Shown here piece by piece: positions 8,030 through 17,140 of a stretch of 64,000 nt of DNA (positions are counted from its first letter, which is position 1; each line of letters opens with the position of its first letter). Origin of the DNA: Hymenobacter nitidus (GTDB taxonomy: Bacteria > Bacteroidota > Bacteroidia > Cytophagales > Hymenobacteraceae); assembly GCF_020447315.1 (NCBI RefSeq), contig NZ_JAJADQ010000014.1, forward strand, positions 1-64,000. Direction: 5' to 3'. A program made the translations under genes and the position numbers. Under the pieces are notes generated by a model. The model was not told the origin of the DNA. It saw only the letters and a program-made list of their open reading frames with translations, and did not search any database.

Positions 8030-9442
8030 CTACCGGCGCTGGTACACTTTGGGAATTTTGGTGGGCTGGTACTGGCTGAACACGGCGGGTACTTTGTATT
8101 GCAGCTCGGGCAGCAGGCCGGCTTCGTCGATGATATACTCTGGGGGCAGGGTGGCGAAGTTGCGGGCCAGGCGGAACACGGCACCGTACTCGTTGAGGTG
8201 CCCAAAATCGACCTGGGCCAGGCGCCAGTCAAGATAGGGCGTGGCTAAGCGGTTCTGCACGTAGGAGCGGCGGTCGGGGCCCAGCACCAGCAGGCGGTGT
8301 CCCTGCAGGGAAGCGTAAGCCGGATTGGGCTGCACCGCGTAGCGCTGCTCGGACGGAATCTGGATGACCGACTCCAGGCCCAGGGTAGTACGGTAGCGCA
8401 CCACCACCACGGCCCCAATGATGAGCACCAGCAGCAGCTCCGGCACCCAGGCCCGCGACGATTTCTGCCACAGATACAGGCAGAAATAGGTAATGGGCGG
8501 CAATACCAGCACGAAGGTGCCGGGGGCCATGCCCCGCCCCGCTGCGGCCATTGCCACCGCCACCAGCAGCCACACCAGCATCAGCTGCTGAAACTTCACC
8601 TGAAAAACCAGGCCCAGCGCCGTGGTAAATGACCGGAATAAGGCCAGCACCACCACAATAGCGGGCAGAATCAGCAGGCGCAGCTGCACAAACAGCGGCA
8701 TGCCATCGGTGCCGGCCACCAGGCCCGTCAGCACGGGCTTCAGGTGCAGCTGCGCGAAGTTGGGCAGCGACTCGGTATAGAGGAAGAAGGTGCCCACGGC
8801 CGCATACGGAAACAAAAAGCCACAAACCAGCAGCAGAAAGCTCCGGAACGAGTTGGCAGCGAAGATAATAACGGCAAACAGGCCCACCAGCAGAAACAGC
8901 GCCAGCGGCAGATAGCACAGCGCGGCCACCCCAATCAGAAACCCGGCCCGAAACAGGCGGCGGTTGTCGTAGCCCTCCCGCGAGGTGGGCAACAAGGCAC
9001 TCAGGGCAATGACAACAAAAGTATGCCCCAGCAGCAAGGGCGACAAAGTATCCAGGTCGGTCGTGACGCTGGCCAGCAGCAGGTACGTCAGGGCCGCCAC
9101 GTAGCCCCGGTCGGGGTGCACGTCGGCCCGGTTGAGTACTAGGTTGAGGCGCAGGGCCTGAAACAGCAGCAGCAGCAGGGCCAGAATGCGGTAGAGCCAC
9201 AGCGGCCGGCTCAGGCCGGTGTCGAGGGCCCCGAAAAACAGGGCCGACAGCGGGGCCGTGCTGTCGTAGATGTCGCGGTAGAGCAGGGCGCCCTCGTGCA
9301 GCCGTTCGCCAATGAGCAGGGCCCGCAACTCGGCCGCCGTCAGCGGAATACCCAGCCAGACCAGCGGCAGGCGCAGGGCCAGCACCAGCAGCAGCAGGGC
9401 CACGAGGCGCGTGGGAAGCGAACTTTTAAAGAAGCGAAGCAA
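8030..9442 (-). CDS. Polytopic membrane protein with a GT-C (GT39/ArnT)-like N-terminal loop
   Basis: About 470 residues from TTG 9442 (MLRFFKSSLPTRL...). The frame is open to an ATG at 9496, but a perfect TAnnTTTG promoter element lies inside those first codons, so the ATG cannot be the start. Roughly ten to twelve hydrophobic segments run through the protein. Residues ~48-62 (ERLHEGALLYRDIYDST) resemble the first periplasmic loop of GT-C enzymes, where an Asp near YRDxxD contributes to catalysis on lipid-linked sugars; a Bacteroidota family of unknown function (DUF6427-like) also starts this way. The C-terminal ~110 residues are soluble. Function is inferred weakly. It overlaps nothing and is convergent with rpiB. 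Confidence 0.7.
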   Translation of the reverse strand: MLRFFKSSLPTRLVALLLLVLALRLPLVWLGIPLTAAELRALLIGERLHEGALLYRDIYDSTAPLSALFFGALDTGLSRPLWLYRILALLLLLFQALRLNLVLNRADVHPDRGYVAALTYLLLASVTTDLDTLSPLLLGHTFVVIALSALLPTSREGYDNRRLFRAGFLIGVAALCYLPLALFLLVGLFAVIIFAANSFRSFLLLVCGFLFPYAAVGTFFLYTESLPNFAQLHLKPVLTGLVAGTDGMPLFVQLRLLILPAIVVVLALFRSFTTALGLVFQVKFQQLMLVWLLVAVAMAAAGRGMAPGTFVLVLPPITYFCLYLWQKSSRAWVPELLLVLIIGAVVVVRYRTTLGLESVIQIPSEQRYAVQPNPAYASLQGHRLLVLGPDRRSYVQNRLATPYLDWRLAQVDFGHLNEYGAVFRLARNFATLPPEYIIDEAGLLPELQYKVPAVFSQYQPTKIPKVYQRR

Positions 9443-9485
9443 GGAAAAACCGGGTTCGGGGGTGCGTAAAAACGACGTGGACAAG

Positions 9486-9493
9486 CAAAGGTA
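9486..9493 (-). promoter_or_regulatory. Candidate -7 promoter element for the minus-strand membrane-protein gene
   Basis: On the minus strand this reads TACCTTTG, an exact TAnnTTTG match. It lies three bases inside the longest open frame, which moves the likely start downstream to TTG 9442 and gives a leader of about 40 bases. Confidence 0.6.
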
Positions 9494-9603
9494 CATTCAT
9501 CCGGCCAAGCGCGGGCGCGCCTGCGACGGAGTGGCTATCCATCAGTTTCGGTTTCTCAACTCCAAAGCGCAGAACTTCCTAAGTCCCCAAGCCCCTAACT
9601 TCC

Positions 9604-9611
9604 TATCTTTG
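9604..9611 (+). promoter_or_regulatory. Candidate -7 promoter element of rbfA
   Basis: TATCTTTG matches TAnnTTTG exactly and ends nine bases before the rbfA ATG at 9621, predicting a very short leader. It is preceded by a short degenerate direct repeat (cctaagtcccc/cctaacttcct). No clear -33 TTG is seen. Confidence 0.6.
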
Positions 9612-9620
9612 CTGATTCTT

Positions 9621-10058
9621 ATGGAAAGTAAACGACAGCAAAAGTTTGCCAGCCTCCTGCAGCAGGATCTGGCAGCCGTCTTTCAACGCGACTTACCGCA
9701 CCTGTTTCCCGGCTTGCCGCCGGGCATCAGCACCATTCGGGTGTCGCCTGATCTGGGCGTGGCCCGCATCTACCTGAGCAGTTTGCTGGCCAACACGGGC
9801 CCGGCGCTGCTGGAACTGGTGCGCGACAACAGCAAGGAAATCCGCCAGGCCCTGGCCAAGCGGATTCGCCAGCAGGTGCGCATCATCCCCGAGCTGGTAT
9901 TCTTCCTCGACGACAGCGCCGAATATGCCGCCCACATGGATGCCGTGCTGGGCAAGCTCGATATTCCGGCCGAGACGCCCGAGGATAAGTCGGACCCCAA
10001 GCCCGACGAGAAAGGCCCCGCCGCCCGCCCCAAGCTGTTCGCCGACGAAGACGAATAA
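9621..10058 (+). CDS. rbfA: 30S ribosome-binding factor A
   Basis: 145 residues from ATG 9621, chosen because it follows a perfect -7 element and begins with the conserved MESKRQQKFASLLQQDLAAVFQRD helix; the frame is open much further upstream but that part is antisense to the membrane-protein gene. RbfA is a KH-like cold-shock protein that helps 16S rRNA 5' end processing and 30S maturation. Seen here: the IRVSPDLGVARIYLS strand, the helix RQALAKRIRQQVRIIPELVFFLDDS and an acidic, Pro/Lys-rich tail after ~120. Cytoplasmic. Confidence 0.94.
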   Translation: MESKRQQKFASLLQQDLAAVFQRDLPHLFPGLPPGISTIRVSPDLGVARIYLSSLLANTGPALLELVRDNSKEIRQALAKRIRQQVRIIPELVFFLDDSAEYAAHMDAVLGKLDIPAETPEDKSDPKPDEKGPAARPKLFADEDE

Positions 10059-10066
10059 GTGAAATG

Positions 10067-10168
10067 GTGATTTAGCGACTCAGGGAGTTCGTGAGTTTGA
10101 TGCTCAATACCGCGCAAGTGGCGCAAGCCGAAAGCCAAACTCACGAACTCCCTGAGTCGCTAAATCAC
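10067..10168. repeat. Inverted repeat with 32-nt perfect arms between rbfA and the methyltransferase
   Basis: Arms 10067-10098 and 10137-10168 are perfect reverse complements over 32 bases around a 38-base loop. Beyond the right arm, 10165-10184 repeats exactly 20 bases of the palindrome at 6485-6504. The element fills the gap between rbfA and the TTG start at 10201. Confidence 0.87.
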
Positions 10169-10200
10169 TAACTCACCATCTCACTAAATCACATTTCCCC

Positions 10201-11010
10201 TTGTATTACGACCCGATTAAAAAGTCACTGGGCCAGGTCTTTAACCGGACTCCGTGGCTGCGCCGCCTGTTTTATGTGATGCTCGATTTGCTGCTGCTGC
10301 GCACCTGGCACGTGCACCGTGAGCTGCGCAAGTGGGCCGCCGGCCGCCAGGATGAGAACCTGACGATTCTGGATGCCGGCTCGGGCTACGGGCAATACAC
10401 TTACTGGCTGTCGGGCCTGAGCAAGAAGTGGAATATTCTGGCCGTGGACGTGAAGGACGAGCAGATTGCCGACTCCAACCAGTTTTTCCGCCAGATCGGG
10501 CGTACCAACGTGCAGTTTGCCGTGCAGGACCTGGTGCTCTACCAGGAGCCCAACTCCTTCGACCTGGCCTTGTCAGTGGACGTGATGGAGCACATTCTGG
10601 AAGACGTGGAAGTGTTCCGCAACATTCACGCCTCGCTCAAGGATGGCGGTATGCTGCTCATTTCCACGCCCAGCGACCAGGGCGGCTCGGATGTGCACGC
10701 CGACGGCGAAACGAGCTTCATTGAGGAGCACGTGCGCGACGGCTACAACATTCACGAGATTCAGCAGAAGCTGCGCACCGCCGGCTTCGAGCGGATTGAG
10801 GCTCAGTACAGCTACGGCGAGCCGGGCCAGATTTCGTGGCGCCTGAGCATGAAATACCCGATTCTGATGCTGGGCATGTCGAAGTGGTTTTTCGTGCTGC
10901 TGCCCTTCTACTACCTCATCACCTTCCCGTTCTGCCTGCTGCTGAACTGGATTGACTCGACCTCCAAGCACGACTCGGGCACCGGCCTGATTGTCAAAGC
11001 CTGGAAATAA
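10201..11010 (+). CDS. Class I SAM-dependent methyltransferase with a C-terminal membrane-like segment
   Basis: 269 residues from TTG 10201 (YYDPIKKSLGQVF follows). The Rossmann methyltransferase fold is clear: motif I ILDAGSGYGQYTYW at 56-69, the acidic end of strand 2 at LAVDVKDEQ, and LALSVDVMEHILEDVEVFRNIHASLKDGGMLLIS covering motifs II-III. Residues ~218-250 are strongly hydrophobic (WFFVLLPFYYLITFPFCLLLNWID), suggesting membrane association, as in enzymes acting on lipids or quinones. The gene sits after a palindromic repeat between rbfA and a LolC/E-type permease. Substrate unknown. Confidence 0.85.
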   Translation: MYYDPIKKSLGQVFNRTPWLRRLFYVMLDLLLLRTWHVHRELRKWAAGRQDENLTILDAGSGYGQYTYWLSGLSKKWNILAVDVKDEQIADSNQFFRQIGRTNVQFAVQDLVLYQEPNSFDLALSVDVMEHILEDVEVFRNIHASLKDGGMLLISTPSDQGGSDVHADGETSFIEEHVRDGYNIHEIQQKLRTAGFERIEAQYSYGEPGQISWRLSMKYPILMLGMSKWFFVLLPFYYLITFPFCLLLNWIDSTSKHDSGTGLIVKAWK

Positions 11011-11188
11011 CCGCGGCTCCGTTTGCCCAAGGCTGGTTAGTGTTGAGCTTAATTGAATCCGGCCCGTTATCTTGCCCGTTAAAACCCTGGAGCGCAACCG
11101 GTAAATGCGGCTTTCTGCCGTCTCTTTCGTACAAGTGCTTCGTGTTCTCCTTGCCCCGCCCTTCTCTTAACCCTAACCAGCGCCCTGC

Positions 11189-12418
11189 ATGAACGTTTCT
11201 CTGCTCATCGCCCGGCGTTATTTCTCGTCTAAGAACAAGCGCAACATTATCAGCATCATCTCTAACATCTCGATGGTGGGGGTGGCCGTGGGCACCATGG
11301 CGCTGATTATCGTGCTGTCGGTTTTTAACGGGCTGGAGGACTTGGTGCGCACGCTCTACGGCAAGTCGGACCCCGACCTGCTGGTAACGGCCGTGAAGGG
11401 AAAATCCTTCGAAACCAACGAGGAGCTGCTGCAGCGCATCCGTCGCACGCCCGGCGTGGGCCTGCTCACCGAAGTCATCGAAGACAACGCCCTGCTGCAG
11501 TACCACGACCGGCAGATGGTCGTGAAGATGAAGGGCGTGAGTGAGAACTACTACTCCCAGAGCGACATCGACTCGGCCATCGTGGAGGGCGACCACCGCC
11601 TGGTGCGCAACGGCGAAAACTACGCCCTGCTCGGGGCCGGCGTGCAGCACGAGCTCAGCATTGCCCTCGACAACCGCTTTGCCCCCCTGCACCTGCTCTA
11701 CCCGCGCAACACGGGCAAGAAAACGCTGTCGATGAACCCGGAAACAGCCTTTTCCCAGCAAACCATCATTGCCGGCGGCGTTTTCCTGATCGAGCAGCAC
11801 ATCGACGACAGCTACATCTTCGTGCCCATCGACTTTGCCCAGAAGCTGCTGAATTATGGCAACCGCCGCACGGCCCTGGAAGTGAAAGTAAGCGAGAGCC
11901 GCACGATTGATGATGTAAAAGGGGACCTGCAGCGCTTGCTGGGGTCCAACTTCCACGTGCACGACTCCGACGAGCAGCACGTGAGCCTGCTCAAAGCCAT
12001 CAAGGTGGAGAAGATGTTCGTGTTCATCACCTTCGCCTTCATCCTGCTCATTGCCTCGCTCAACATCTTCTTCTCGCTCTCCATGCTGGTGCTCGATAAG
12101 AAGAAGGACGTGGCTATTCTGCTGGCTATGGGAGCTACCAGCCGCATGATTCGCAATATCTTTCTGTTGGAAGGCGCCATCGTGGCTCAGGTGGGGGCCA
12201 TTACCGGTCTCACGCTGGGCGTAGCCATCTGCTGGGCCCAGCAGACGTTCCACATCGTATCGATGGGCATGGCCACTAGCGTGGTCGACTCTTACCCGGT
12301 GAAGATGCAGCTCTCCGATATTATTCTGACGGGCATTGCCATCATCGTCATTACCATCACCGTCTCTATCCGCCCGGCTCTGAACGCCGCCCGTTTAGAT
12401 TTACGCGAGAACTTGTAA
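11189..12418 (+). CDS. LolC/LolE-type ABC transporter permease (FtsX family)
   Basis: 409 residues. The family detaches lipoproteins from the inner membrane for transfer to the outer membrane, together with an ATPase LolD that is not in this window. Seen here: a first membrane segment after IARRYFSSKNKRNIISIISNIS (MVGVAVGTMALIIVLSVFNG), a periplasmic MacB-like domain of ~200 residues, and three C-terminal membrane segments including FITFAFILLIASLNIFFSLSMLVLDKKKDVAILLAMGA, the FtsX core. The ending RPALNAARLDLRENL fits. Upstream at ~11042-11075 a TTG and a weak TATCTTG lie at promoter spacing. Confidence 0.9.
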   Translation: MNVSLLIARRYFSSKNKRNIISIISNISMVGVAVGTMALIIVLSVFNGLEDLVRTLYGKSDPDLLVTAVKGKSFETNEELLQRIRRTPGVGLLTEVIEDNALLQYHDRQMVVKMKGVSENYYSQSDIDSAIVEGDHRLVRNGENYALLGAGVQHELSIALDNRFAPLHLLYPRNTGKKTLSMNPETAFSQQTIIAGGVFLIEQHIDDSYIFVPIDFAQKLLNYGNRRTALEVKVSESRTIDDVKGDLQRLLGSNFHVHDSDEQHVSLLKAIKVEKMFVFITFAFILLIASLNIFFSLSMLVLDKKKDVAILLAMGATSRMIRNIFLLEGAIVAQVGAITGLTLGVAICWAQQTFHIVSMGMATSVVDSYPVKMQLSDIILTGIAIIVITITVSIRPALNAARLDLRENL

Positions 12419-12424
12419 CTCTTT

Positions 12425-12462
12425 CGGGGTTGTTATAGTAGTTCATCTACTCCATAGCCCCG
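12425..12462. terminator. Imperfect hairpin downstream of the permease gene
   Basis: CGGGG at 12425-12429 pairs with CCCCG at 12458-12462, and inner pairs around GTAG-TTCAT-CTAC extend the stem. It starts seven bases after the permease stop. There is no U-tract, so termination is only a possibility. The rest of the gap to 12596 is AT-rich with no further feature recognised. Confidence 0.4.
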
Positions 12463-12596
12463 TTCATCCGTCATTGCAAGTGTCTCTGTCTTTTAAATTT
12501 AACTATTTCAATAATTAATTTTACTTTTCACGAAACACCATAGTATTTAGTATTTGTCCTTACTTTCAATGCCTTATTCAGGCTTCCCATCCGACT

Positions 12597-15563
12597 ATGA
12601 AGGTCTCTACTTCACAGCCTTTCCAGATCGTCTATTCGTTACTTGAGCACGAGTACCTGGGCTATCTATTTGAGTCCTACGTAGTTCAACGTAACGCGCG
12701 AGGCCAGCTCACGCTCCAGCACCAGACGGTATCGGCAAAGAATGCGCCGGAATTTGCGGATGGCCTGGACGAAATCGACTTTGAGCTGATTGCCCTCACT
12801 GACCAGATCCAGCAGGATGCGGTTATCAAAGAATTCTGGGCCAAAAAGACGACGCCCGCCGACTTCTTCCTGAAAATATACGACCCGGAAAAAGGCGACA
12901 AAGGCCTGCAGGACGCCATCTGCCGCTACGTGCAGGACCGCATGGGCCAGATTCTGGAGCGGCTGCAGGGTAAGTGCGTCTTTATTATGGGCAAAGACGG
13001 CGAGCCTACCTGGCGCGAAATGGCCGTAGCCCCGGAGCCGGCATCCGTGCTCTTCCACTTTCGCCGCAACGAGGACAGTACCCACTATTTTCCCACCATT
13101 CAGTACCAGGGCCAGAAGCTTGACTTCCAGTTTAAGAATGCCGTGATGATATGCTTCCAGCCCGCCTGGATGCTACTGAACGACACCCTGCACAACTTCC
13201 GCAACGATGTGGACGGCAAGAAGCTGCAGCCGTTTCTGAACAAGAAGTTTATCATCATTCCGCGCCAGGTCGAGGACAGCTACTTCCAGCGCTTCGTGGC
13301 GCCACTGGTCGAGTCATTCGACGTGCACGCCCGCGGTTTCGACATTCGCTCGGAGCGCTACGTGGCCCGGCCCCAGCTCACGTTTTCCGACACGCCCGGC
13401 GCGGTTGTAGTGGCCGACGACGACCGGAGCCGCCCCGTGCTGCGCCGCAACGGCAGCAGCGACTCGGTAGCCTCCGTCATTACGGCGCCCTCCGAGCATA
13501 TTCACTTCGACCTTTCTTTCCGCTACGGCGACCATACCGTGCACAACAGCTACGACAAGCGGGTGTGCGTGAAGCTGGAAAAGAATGACGACTCCTACAT
13601 TTTTCACCGCCTGATCCGCAACCTGGACCGGGAGCAGGAAATCATCCGGGAGCTGGCCGATCGTGCCCTGGAAGTGCGCAACGGCCGGGCCGTGCTGGAA
13701 AAAGCCACCGCCTTCCGCTGGCTGCACAGCCACGCCGAGGAGCTGGCCCGCATGGGTTTCACGGTGCAGCAGGGCACTTCATCCAGCAAAGACTACTTCA
13801 TCGGGGCCGTTACGGTGCAGGTGGGTATTACCGAAGGCAACGACTGGTTTGACGTGCACGGCACCGTCAGCTTCGGGGAGTTCGAAATACCGTTTATCAA
13901 GCTGCGGCCCTACATTCTGGGGCGGCGCCATGAGTTCCGCCTGCCTAACGGGCAGATTGCCATTATTCCCGAGGAGTGGTTTACGCAGTATCTGGAGCTG
14001 TTCGCCTTTGCCGAAGAGCACCACCACACCCTAACACTGCGCAAGCACCACTTGGCTCTGGTATCGGACCTGCAGAACGGCAACTTAGCCACCGTGACCA
14101 TGTCGCGGAAGCTGGAGCGGCTGCGCGGGTTTGAGGTAGTGGAAGATCAGCCCATGCCGGTGGGCTTCATGGGCGAATTGCGCCCTTACCAGAAGGCCGG
14201 CTACAACTGGCTGCACTTCGTGAAGGACTATCACTTCGGGGGCTGCCTAGCCGATGATATGGGCCTCGGGAAGACGGTGCAAACGTTGGCGTTGCTGCTG
14301 CAGCGCAAGGAAAGCGGCGAGTCGAAGGGCTCGGCTTCCCTGTTGGTAATGCCGACTTCCCTGGTATACAACTGGCTGAGCGAGGCTACCAAGTTCACGC
14401 CCGGCCTGCGCATCCTGACCTATACCGGCACCTACCGCGACAAAAACGTGGACCAGTTTGCCGACTACGACGTGGTGCTGACCAGCTACGGCATCGTGCG
14501 TCTTGACGCGGAACTGCTGCGCACCTACGGCTTCGACTACGTGATTCTGGACGAGTCGCAGGCCATTAAGAATCCCAGCTCGACTACGTCGCAGGCGGTG
14601 CGGGGCCTACGCTCGCGCCACCGCCTGATTCTGACCGGTACGCCGGTGGAAAACAGCACAATGGACCTTTGGTCGCAGATGTCGTTTATCAACCCCGGCC
14701 TGCTGGGTACGCAGACGTTCTTCCGCAAGGAATTCCTCAAGCCCATCGAGAAGGGCAAGGATGAGGTGCGCACCCGCAAGCTGCACGCCCTGATTAAGCC
14801 CTTTATTCTGCGTCGGCATAAAGCCCAGGTGGCCAAGGAATTGCCGGCAAAGATTGAGCACCTGAGCTACTGCCCCATGACCGAGGAGCAGGCCCACTGC
14901 TACGAGGAAACCAAGAGCTACTACCGCAACAAGATCCTCAAGAACATTGAGGAACACGGCACGGCCGGCACGCAGTTTATGCTGCTGCAGGGCCTGACGA
15001 AGCTGCGCCAGATTGCCAACCACCCGCGCATGGCCCACGAGGACTACGAGCACGAGTCGGGTAAGCTGCGGGAGGTAATTCGCATGATTCGGAGCGTGGT
15101 TTCGGAAGGCCACAAGGTTCTGGTGTTCAGCCAATTTGTGAAGCACCTCGACATTGTGCGGGCCTCGCTCGATGAGAAGCAGGTGGAATACGCCTACCTC
15201 GATGGCAACACCCGGGACCGGCACAAGGAAGTTATCCGCTTCCAGGAAACCGAGGAGCTGCGCGTGTTCCTGATTTCGCTTAAAGCGGGCGGCGTGGGCC
15301 TCAACCTCACCGCCGCCGACTATGTGTTCATCCTGGACCCGTGGTGGAACCCCGCCGTGGAAGCCCAAGCCGTAGACCGAGCCCACCGCATCGGGCAGCA
15401 GCGTACGGTGTTTACCTATAAGTTCATCACCAAGAACACGGTAGAGGAAAAAATCCTGGCTTTGCAGAACAAGAAGATTCAGCTGGTGACGGACCTGATA
15501 ACCACCGACGAGGCCATTATAAAGAGCCTGACCAAAGAGGATATTGAGGAGCTGCTGGGGTAA
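12597..15563 (+). CDS. SNF2-family DEAD/DEAH helicase-like ATPase
   Basis: 988 residues. The C-terminal half is a complete Swi2/Snf2 motor: LADDMGLGKTVQT (Walker A, ~551-563), the Walker B variant DESQ (~651), LTGTPVENS, and in the second RecA lobe SLKAGGVGLNLTAADYVF (~896) and QAVDRAHRIGQ (~924-934). Such motors use ATP to translocate on double-stranded DNA and remodel protein-DNA complexes such as stalled RNA polymerase. The N-terminal ~500 residues lack a SWIM zinc finger and show no motif I recognise. The upstream AT-rich gap (12480-12590) probably holds the promoter; a near match AGTATTTG is present. Cytoplasmic. Confidence 0.93.
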   Translation: MKVSTSQPFQIVYSLLEHEYLGYLFESYVVQRNARGQLTLQHQTVSAKNAPEFADGLDEIDFELIALTDQIQQDAVIKEFWAKKTTPADFFLKIYDPEKGDKGLQDAICRYVQDRMGQILERLQGKCVFIMGKDGEPTWREMAVAPEPASVLFHFRRNEDSTHYFPTIQYQGQKLDFQFKNAVMICFQPAWMLLNDTLHNFRNDVDGKKLQPFLNKKFIIIPRQVEDSYFQRFVAPLVESFDVHARGFDIRSERYVARPQLTFSDTPGAVVVADDDRSRPVLRRNGSSDSVASVITAPSEHIHFDLSFRYGDHTVHNSYDKRVCVKLEKNDDSYIFHRLIRNLDREQEIIRELADRALEVRNGRAVLEKATAFRWLHSHAEELARMGFTVQQGTSSSKDYFIGAVTVQVGITEGNDWFDVHGTVSFGEFEIPFIKLRPYILGRRHEFRLPNGQIAIIPEEWFTQYLELFAFAEEHHHTLTLRKHHLALVSDLQNGNLATVTMSRKLERLRGFEVVEDQPMPVGFMGELRPYQKAGYNWLHFVKDYHFGGCLADDMGLGKTVQTLALLLQRKESGESKGSASLLVMPTSLVYNWLSEATKFTPGLRILTYTGTYRDKNVDQFADYDVVLTSYGIVRLDAELLRTYGFDYVILDESQAIKNPSSTTSQAVRGLRSRHRLILTGTPVENSTMDLWSQMSFINPGLLGTQTFFRKEFLKPIEKGKDEVRTRKLHALIKPFILRRHKAQVAKELPAKIEHLSYCPMTEEQAHCYEETKSYYRNKILKNIEEHGTAGTQFMLLQGLTKLRQIANHPRMAHEDYEHESGKLREVIRMIRSVVSEGHKVLVFSQFVKHLDIVRASLDEKQVEYAYLDGNTRDRHKEVIRFQETEELRVFLISLKAGGVGLNLTAADYVFILDPWWNPAVEAQAVDRAHRIGQQRTVFTYKFITKNTVEEKILALQNKKIQLVTDLITTDEAIIKSLTKEDIEELLG

Positions 15564-15607
15564 TCGAGCGGCTTCGCTTCCACCAGTATTAAACCTGCCT
15601 AAGCCCG

Positions 15608-16189
15608 ATGCACGTGCGCGCGCTTCTCCTCTTGGCCTGTGCTTTCTTGTTTGGCTGTGCGGGCTCCTATAAGCCTTTGAAAGGCTGGAGCCCCTGGCTC
15701 AGCGCAGGCTCGCCGGTTATTCATTGCTATGGCCGTCTGCTGGCGTCCGATGAAGAAATACGATATGCGTTGCGTCTGTTGTGGGAACGGTATCCGGAAA
15801 ACCGGATTACGGCAGCAGATATGCGGGAAATGAGCGCATTTTATAATGCCAGCAGTTACCATTACGACACGATTAATCACCAGACGGGTAGGCCCTTCAC
15901 TGAAGAGGATGCTTTCAGGCACCAGCTCAAAGGAGATTATAAGAAGCCTCGCTACACCTGGGGACTGAAGACGGCAAACAACAGGATTATTTGCTCCCTG
16001 GGTATTGCCAATGCGAATGAGCTTTGTCTTCAGTCAGTTACCTTTTTACCCGTAACCAAGACGGGCGGCAACTGGGAGTTAACCCGGGAAGAAAGGGCTC
16101 GCGCACAAACATGGTTTGAAGAAGACATCTTGGCTAAGCTAAGCGCCCTGATTAAAGAAACCCGGAAGAAAGTACGTGTTCAGGGTTGA
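15608..16189 (+). CDS. Putative lipoprotein of unknown function
   Basis: 193 residues. The N-terminus MHVRALLLLACAFLFGCAG carries a lipobox (LFGC, Cys 17), so it is probably a lipid-anchored envelope protein. The rest has no motif I know; it is rich in aromatic and charged residues and includes two later Cys (IICSLGIANANELCLQ). Codon use looks less GC-biased than in neighbouring genes, which could mean recent arrival or weak selection. It is 44 bases downstream of the SNF2 gene on the same strand. Possibly lineage-specific. Confidence 0.65.
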   Translation: MHVRALLLLACAFLFGCAGSYKPLKGWSPWLSAGSPVIHCYGRLLASDEEIRYALRLLWERYPENRITAADMREMSAFYNASSYHYDTINHQTGRPFTEEDAFRHQLKGDYKKPRYTWGLKTANNRIICSLGIANANELCLQSVTFLPVTKTGGNWELTREERARAQTWFEEDILAKLSALIKETRKKVRVQG

Positions 16190-16268
16190 AGCGACGGCGC
16201 ACTTGTCGATAGTGTCTACCAGGCAGGCGGTGGTATAGTGGCTGAGCAAATGCCTAGCCTCACAAGAC

Positions 16269-16994
16269 TTACTCCAGCGCCGAAGCTAAGGTACAGATGC
16301 TGTTGAAGTGCAGCAGCTCGGGAGTAGTCTTGAAGCCGCGGCCCCCGAAGCCTTTGCCGTAGAGCTCAATATCGGCCGATTGCCCATAGCCGCCCGAGCT
16401 GCTTTCGGGGCTGGACGAGTCGGAGGCTTCCAGCACCGCGCCACGCTTCACCTGCAGCGCAGCGCACATCTTGTCGGCAGTTTTGGCCGCGTCGAGCAAG
16501 GCCAGCACGTCGGCTTCCCGGCGCAGGCTGTCGGCCCGGGTATGACCGTAGCTCAGGTCCTTGATGCGGCTGATGCGGGTAGCCAGCAGCTCTTCCAGGT
16601 ACGGAGTCAGCCGCTTCAGGTCCGTAATGCGCACCGTCACGGACTGAGTGGAGTTGAAGCCCGCAAATACTTCCTTGCCCCGCACATAGGTGAACTCCTT
16701 GTTGGACGAGGTGCTGCTCACCCGCACATCGTTCGGGCCCGGGGCGAAGCGCTTAGACAAGGTCAGCACCTGATCCACCACCCCCTGCACTTCGGCCACG
16801 GCATCCTTGAGCCTGGGGCGGGTGAAGGCCGCATCCACGGTAAGCTCGGCGTAGTCGGGGTACACCGTCACGCTGCCGTAGCCCACACTGCGCACCTGCC
16901 GGACTACTGCCGGGGCGGACGCCGGAACCGACTGGCAGGCCCCAAGCCCACCGAGGAGAAGAACAGTTGCTGCAAAGGAAAGAAGCCGAGCCAT
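16269..16994 (-). CDS. SIMPL-domain (DUF541) lipoprotein
   Basis: 241 residues from ATG 16994; a TTG two codons upstream is less likely. The signal peptide ends in a lipobox GLGAC with Cys 20. The body matches the SIMPL fold: VRSVGYGSVTVYPDYAELTVDAAFTRP at the start, alternating strands, then LRREADVLALLDAAKTADKMCAALQVKRGAVLEAS, the conserved helix-strand typical of DUF541. Family members are periplasmic or outer-membrane proteins of poorly known function. Single gene, convergent with the upstream lipoprotein gene. Confidence 0.87.
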   Translation of the reverse strand: MARLLSFAATVLLLGGLGACQSVPASAPAVVRQVRSVGYGSVTVYPDYAELTVDAAFTRPRLKDAVAEVQGVVDQVLTLSKRFAPGPNDVRVSSTSSNKEFTYVRGKEVFAGFNSTQSVTVRITDLKRLTPYLEELLATRISRIKDLSYGHTRADSLRREADVLALLDAAKTADKMCAALQVKRGAVLEASDSSSPESSSGGYGQSADIELYGKGFGGRGFKTTPELLHFNSICTLASALE

Positions 16995-17140
16995 ACGCAA
17001 GTAGTTAGATAGGAGTGAGGCTATATAACTTACCAGGGCCCGCTCAGCGTATGAAGCGCTACCGTTTTCTTTTGCAGAAGGAGTCAGGAGCAGCTTTTGG
17101 GCTGAAAAAGCCAGTCATTTACGGAAACTATCTGGTCCAT

